This document shows positions 62,231 through 64,000 of a stretch of DNA of 64,000 nucleotides, piece after piece. The translations under genes and the position numbers were made by a program. The DNA is from Apodemus sylvaticus (taxonomy: Eukaryota; Chordata; Mammalia; Rodentia; Muridae): assembly GCF_947179515.1 (NCBI RefSeq), contig NC_067488.1, forward strand, positions 34,129,842 to 34,193,841. Direction: 5' to 3'. The notes under the pieces were generated by a model. It searched no databases and was not told the origin of the DNA. It worked only from the letters and a program-made list of their open reading frames with translations. Position 1 is the first letter of the stretch. Each line of letters opens with the position of its first letter.

Positions 62231-62459
62231 TAACAGTCTTCTGTTTGTACTTTAATCTCCACAACCTTTCCAGCAAGTGTAAATAGAATAGGTGGTTTCT
62301 AAGATAGAAATGTATTTTCCTACATTCTTAAAGTTGGGAAGTCTCAGATTTGGATGTTAACTTCTTCAGGTGCTGATGGGAAACTGTTGAGCTGAAGCAT
62401 TCTGTATTGTTACTTAGACTTTCCTTGGGTGCTTTATGTGGAAACAGATGTAAAGAAAG

Positions 62460-62462
<3 letters not shown>

Positions 62463-62521
<59 letters not shown>
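62463..62521. repeat. (GA)n microsatellite
   Basis: About 59 bp of pure GA, followed by imperfect GACA/GAGA to about 62590. Confidence 0.97.
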
Positions 62522-62525
<4 letters not shown>

Positions 62526-62590
62526 AGAGACAAAGGGGGACAGAGAAACAGAAGTGAAGACACAGAAAGACAGAGACAGAGAGAGAGCAG

Positions 62591-63970
62591 TCTCTACTTT
62601 TTTTTAAAGACCCCAATTTTATAAGATAAGGACCCCAACCCCCTATAATCTCCTTTAACTTTATCACCTAAAGGCCTTAAATCCAAGAGAAGTCACACTT
62701 GGGTTTCAGACTTCAATACATAAACTTTGTGGAAAAGCAATTCTGGCCACAGCAGTCTACAACAGTATAATATGCTGTAACCATGTATAACAATATCAGT
62801 AGACTATAATACCATTATTAAATCTGATCCTAATCACTCTTATGCTGTCACAGTTGGCAATTGAGTCTTGACCTTGCTCTCTGAGATGAATACCCATGGT
62901 CAGTAAAATATGCTAATTTATCACCAAGTAATGTGAAAATCAGCCTATATTTCACTATTCTTCTCATTTTACATAAGAAGCCTCTTGTCCCAACCTGACA
63001 TGAGTAGAAATAGAAATGTACCAATTAAATGATTGTTCTGTGTATCAAAATTCTCATTGGAATATGTTGGGCAGGAAGCAATTTTCTCCTCACTTATTTT
63101 CATGAATATACATGACTGAAATGTTGAAACCAAATACACATTAGTCAGAGTCTCTATCCAACATGAAAGTGTTCATAATTTATCTTTTTTTCCTTTGTAG
63201 CTGGGGGTTAAAAAATGAATGGAAAAAGCTGGCAAAGCACCAAATATTTATAGACTACTTACCAGTTTAAAGAGAACTCATATGCGCTTGTGGAGAAGGT
63301 ATGTTAGCTATCACTGGTTCACAGAAAGCACTCTGAAATGCTAATTTTTCCCAAGATAATTCAACTGTTACAATACCTGTAGATTAAAGTAATCCCATCC
63401 ACTAATTTTAGAACCTGAGTTTCTCTCCTATCCTTAGATGACTCTGAAAAGCCAAAGCCTAATTTTTATTTTGCTCTGGATTTCACATATGATTTTGACA
63501 CATATTAACTTATTCAATCTGCTTAGAACAATGAGAAACTTGAGGATAAAGATTTAGGGATAATTACCTCACAGAAGGCCTGAAGTGATAGAGTTTAATT
63601 TTGAGCACCAGTGATCTGTCATCGCAGGAATCAGAAAGTCCTGTGCTTCCTGATTTCCTCTTTCCTGATGATTGGCAAGTTTTCAATTTTTAACAGACTT
63701 CCCTGCCTCATACTGTTCCCTGTCTCCATTTTCAGCTCTGATATCTACTCCACAGGTTATCACATTTTCATTACAGTGTCACATAAGGACTTAAGATCAA
63801 TGGGGCAGGGGGATCAAAGATAAAGAATACAACTCATCCTGACAGACAAACCATGGTAGGAGCTTGGTGAGGCTCTTCACATTTTATACACAGTCAGGAA
63901 TCAAAGAGTAATGACTGAGGGTTTGCTACATTCTCCTGTTTATTCAGTCAAGAATACATGGAAAGTAAAA
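62591..63970. other. Non-coding interval, weak MIR trace
   Basis: No gene recognised. 63485-63600 (acaatgagaaacttgaggat, gataattacctcacagaagg) may be a diverged antisense MIR. The rest is unassigned. Confidence 0.45.
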
Positions 63971-63971
63971 T

Positions 63972-64000
63972 CCAGGATGATATTTTCTAGTTCCATCCAT
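63972..64000 (-). mobile_element. Start of an antisense L1 ORF2 3' fragment, cut by the window edge
   Basis: ccaggatgatattttctagt then tccatccat is the antisense text encoding the WMELENIILS-like stretch near the ORF2 C-terminus. The element continues beyond the window. Confidence 0.7.

Overview
The window looks like gene-poor, AT-rich intergenic DNA from a murine rodent, most likely rat (Rattus). The L1 copies at 19.5-21.4 kb and 58.8-61.9 kb match, from memory, the ORF2 and 3'UTR text of the young rat L1 lineage rather than mouse L1Md. B2 and B3 SINEs, a degenerate B1, Lx-type L1 3'UTRs and many long CA, TC and GA microsatellites also fit a murine genome. I saw no rat ID element, so Rattus is an inference and another murine is possible. 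I found no host gene, exon set, tRNA, rRNA, CRISPR array or operon. Every long open frame lies in an L1, a microsatellite or another repeat.

Layout. 0-6.4 kb: mostly single-copy DNA with a B2 SINE, an Lx 3'UTR scrap, a URR1-like rodent repeat and several microsatellites. 6.4-12.3 kb: L1-dense, with a 5'-inverted L1 at 6.48-8.25 kb and a second inverted and deleted one at 9.8-11.86 kb. 12.3-19.4 kb: mostly unassigned DNA with MIR relics, a large TC/CA microsatellite and a 159-bp polypyrimidine tract. 19.5-24 kb: a young rat-type L1 with 542 uninterrupted ORF2 codons, then an older inverted L1. 24-31 kb: mostly unassigned, with a 590-bp TA/CA mosaic microsatellite, a B3 SINE and a 37-bp tandem duplication. 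31-36 kb: a probable solo LTR carrying an AAGG expansion, a URR1-like element and an L1 tail nested in an older Lx tail. 36-43 kb: the largest repeat-poor stretch. 43-54 kb: another 5'-inverted L1, a Tigger-like DNA transposon fossil, a 2-kb ancient L1M ORF2 and two L1s in a row. 54-64 kb: old L1 3' ends, then a 3.1-kb 5'-inverted rat L1 inserted at the edge of an L2 relic. The last 29 bases begin another antisense L1.

By my rough tally, L1 makes up about a third of the window. The most informative signal is how the L1s inserted. Six copies carry an inverted 5' segment, the signature of twin priming. Three of them have recognisable target-site duplications (TSDs), and two pairs break at nearly the same point in ORF2. 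Nothing here looks like a previously undescribed molecular system. The findings concern retrotransposition mechanics, nested fossils, unstable DNA and a few unexplained non-repeat blocks. Family names are from memory and need a RepeatMasker check.
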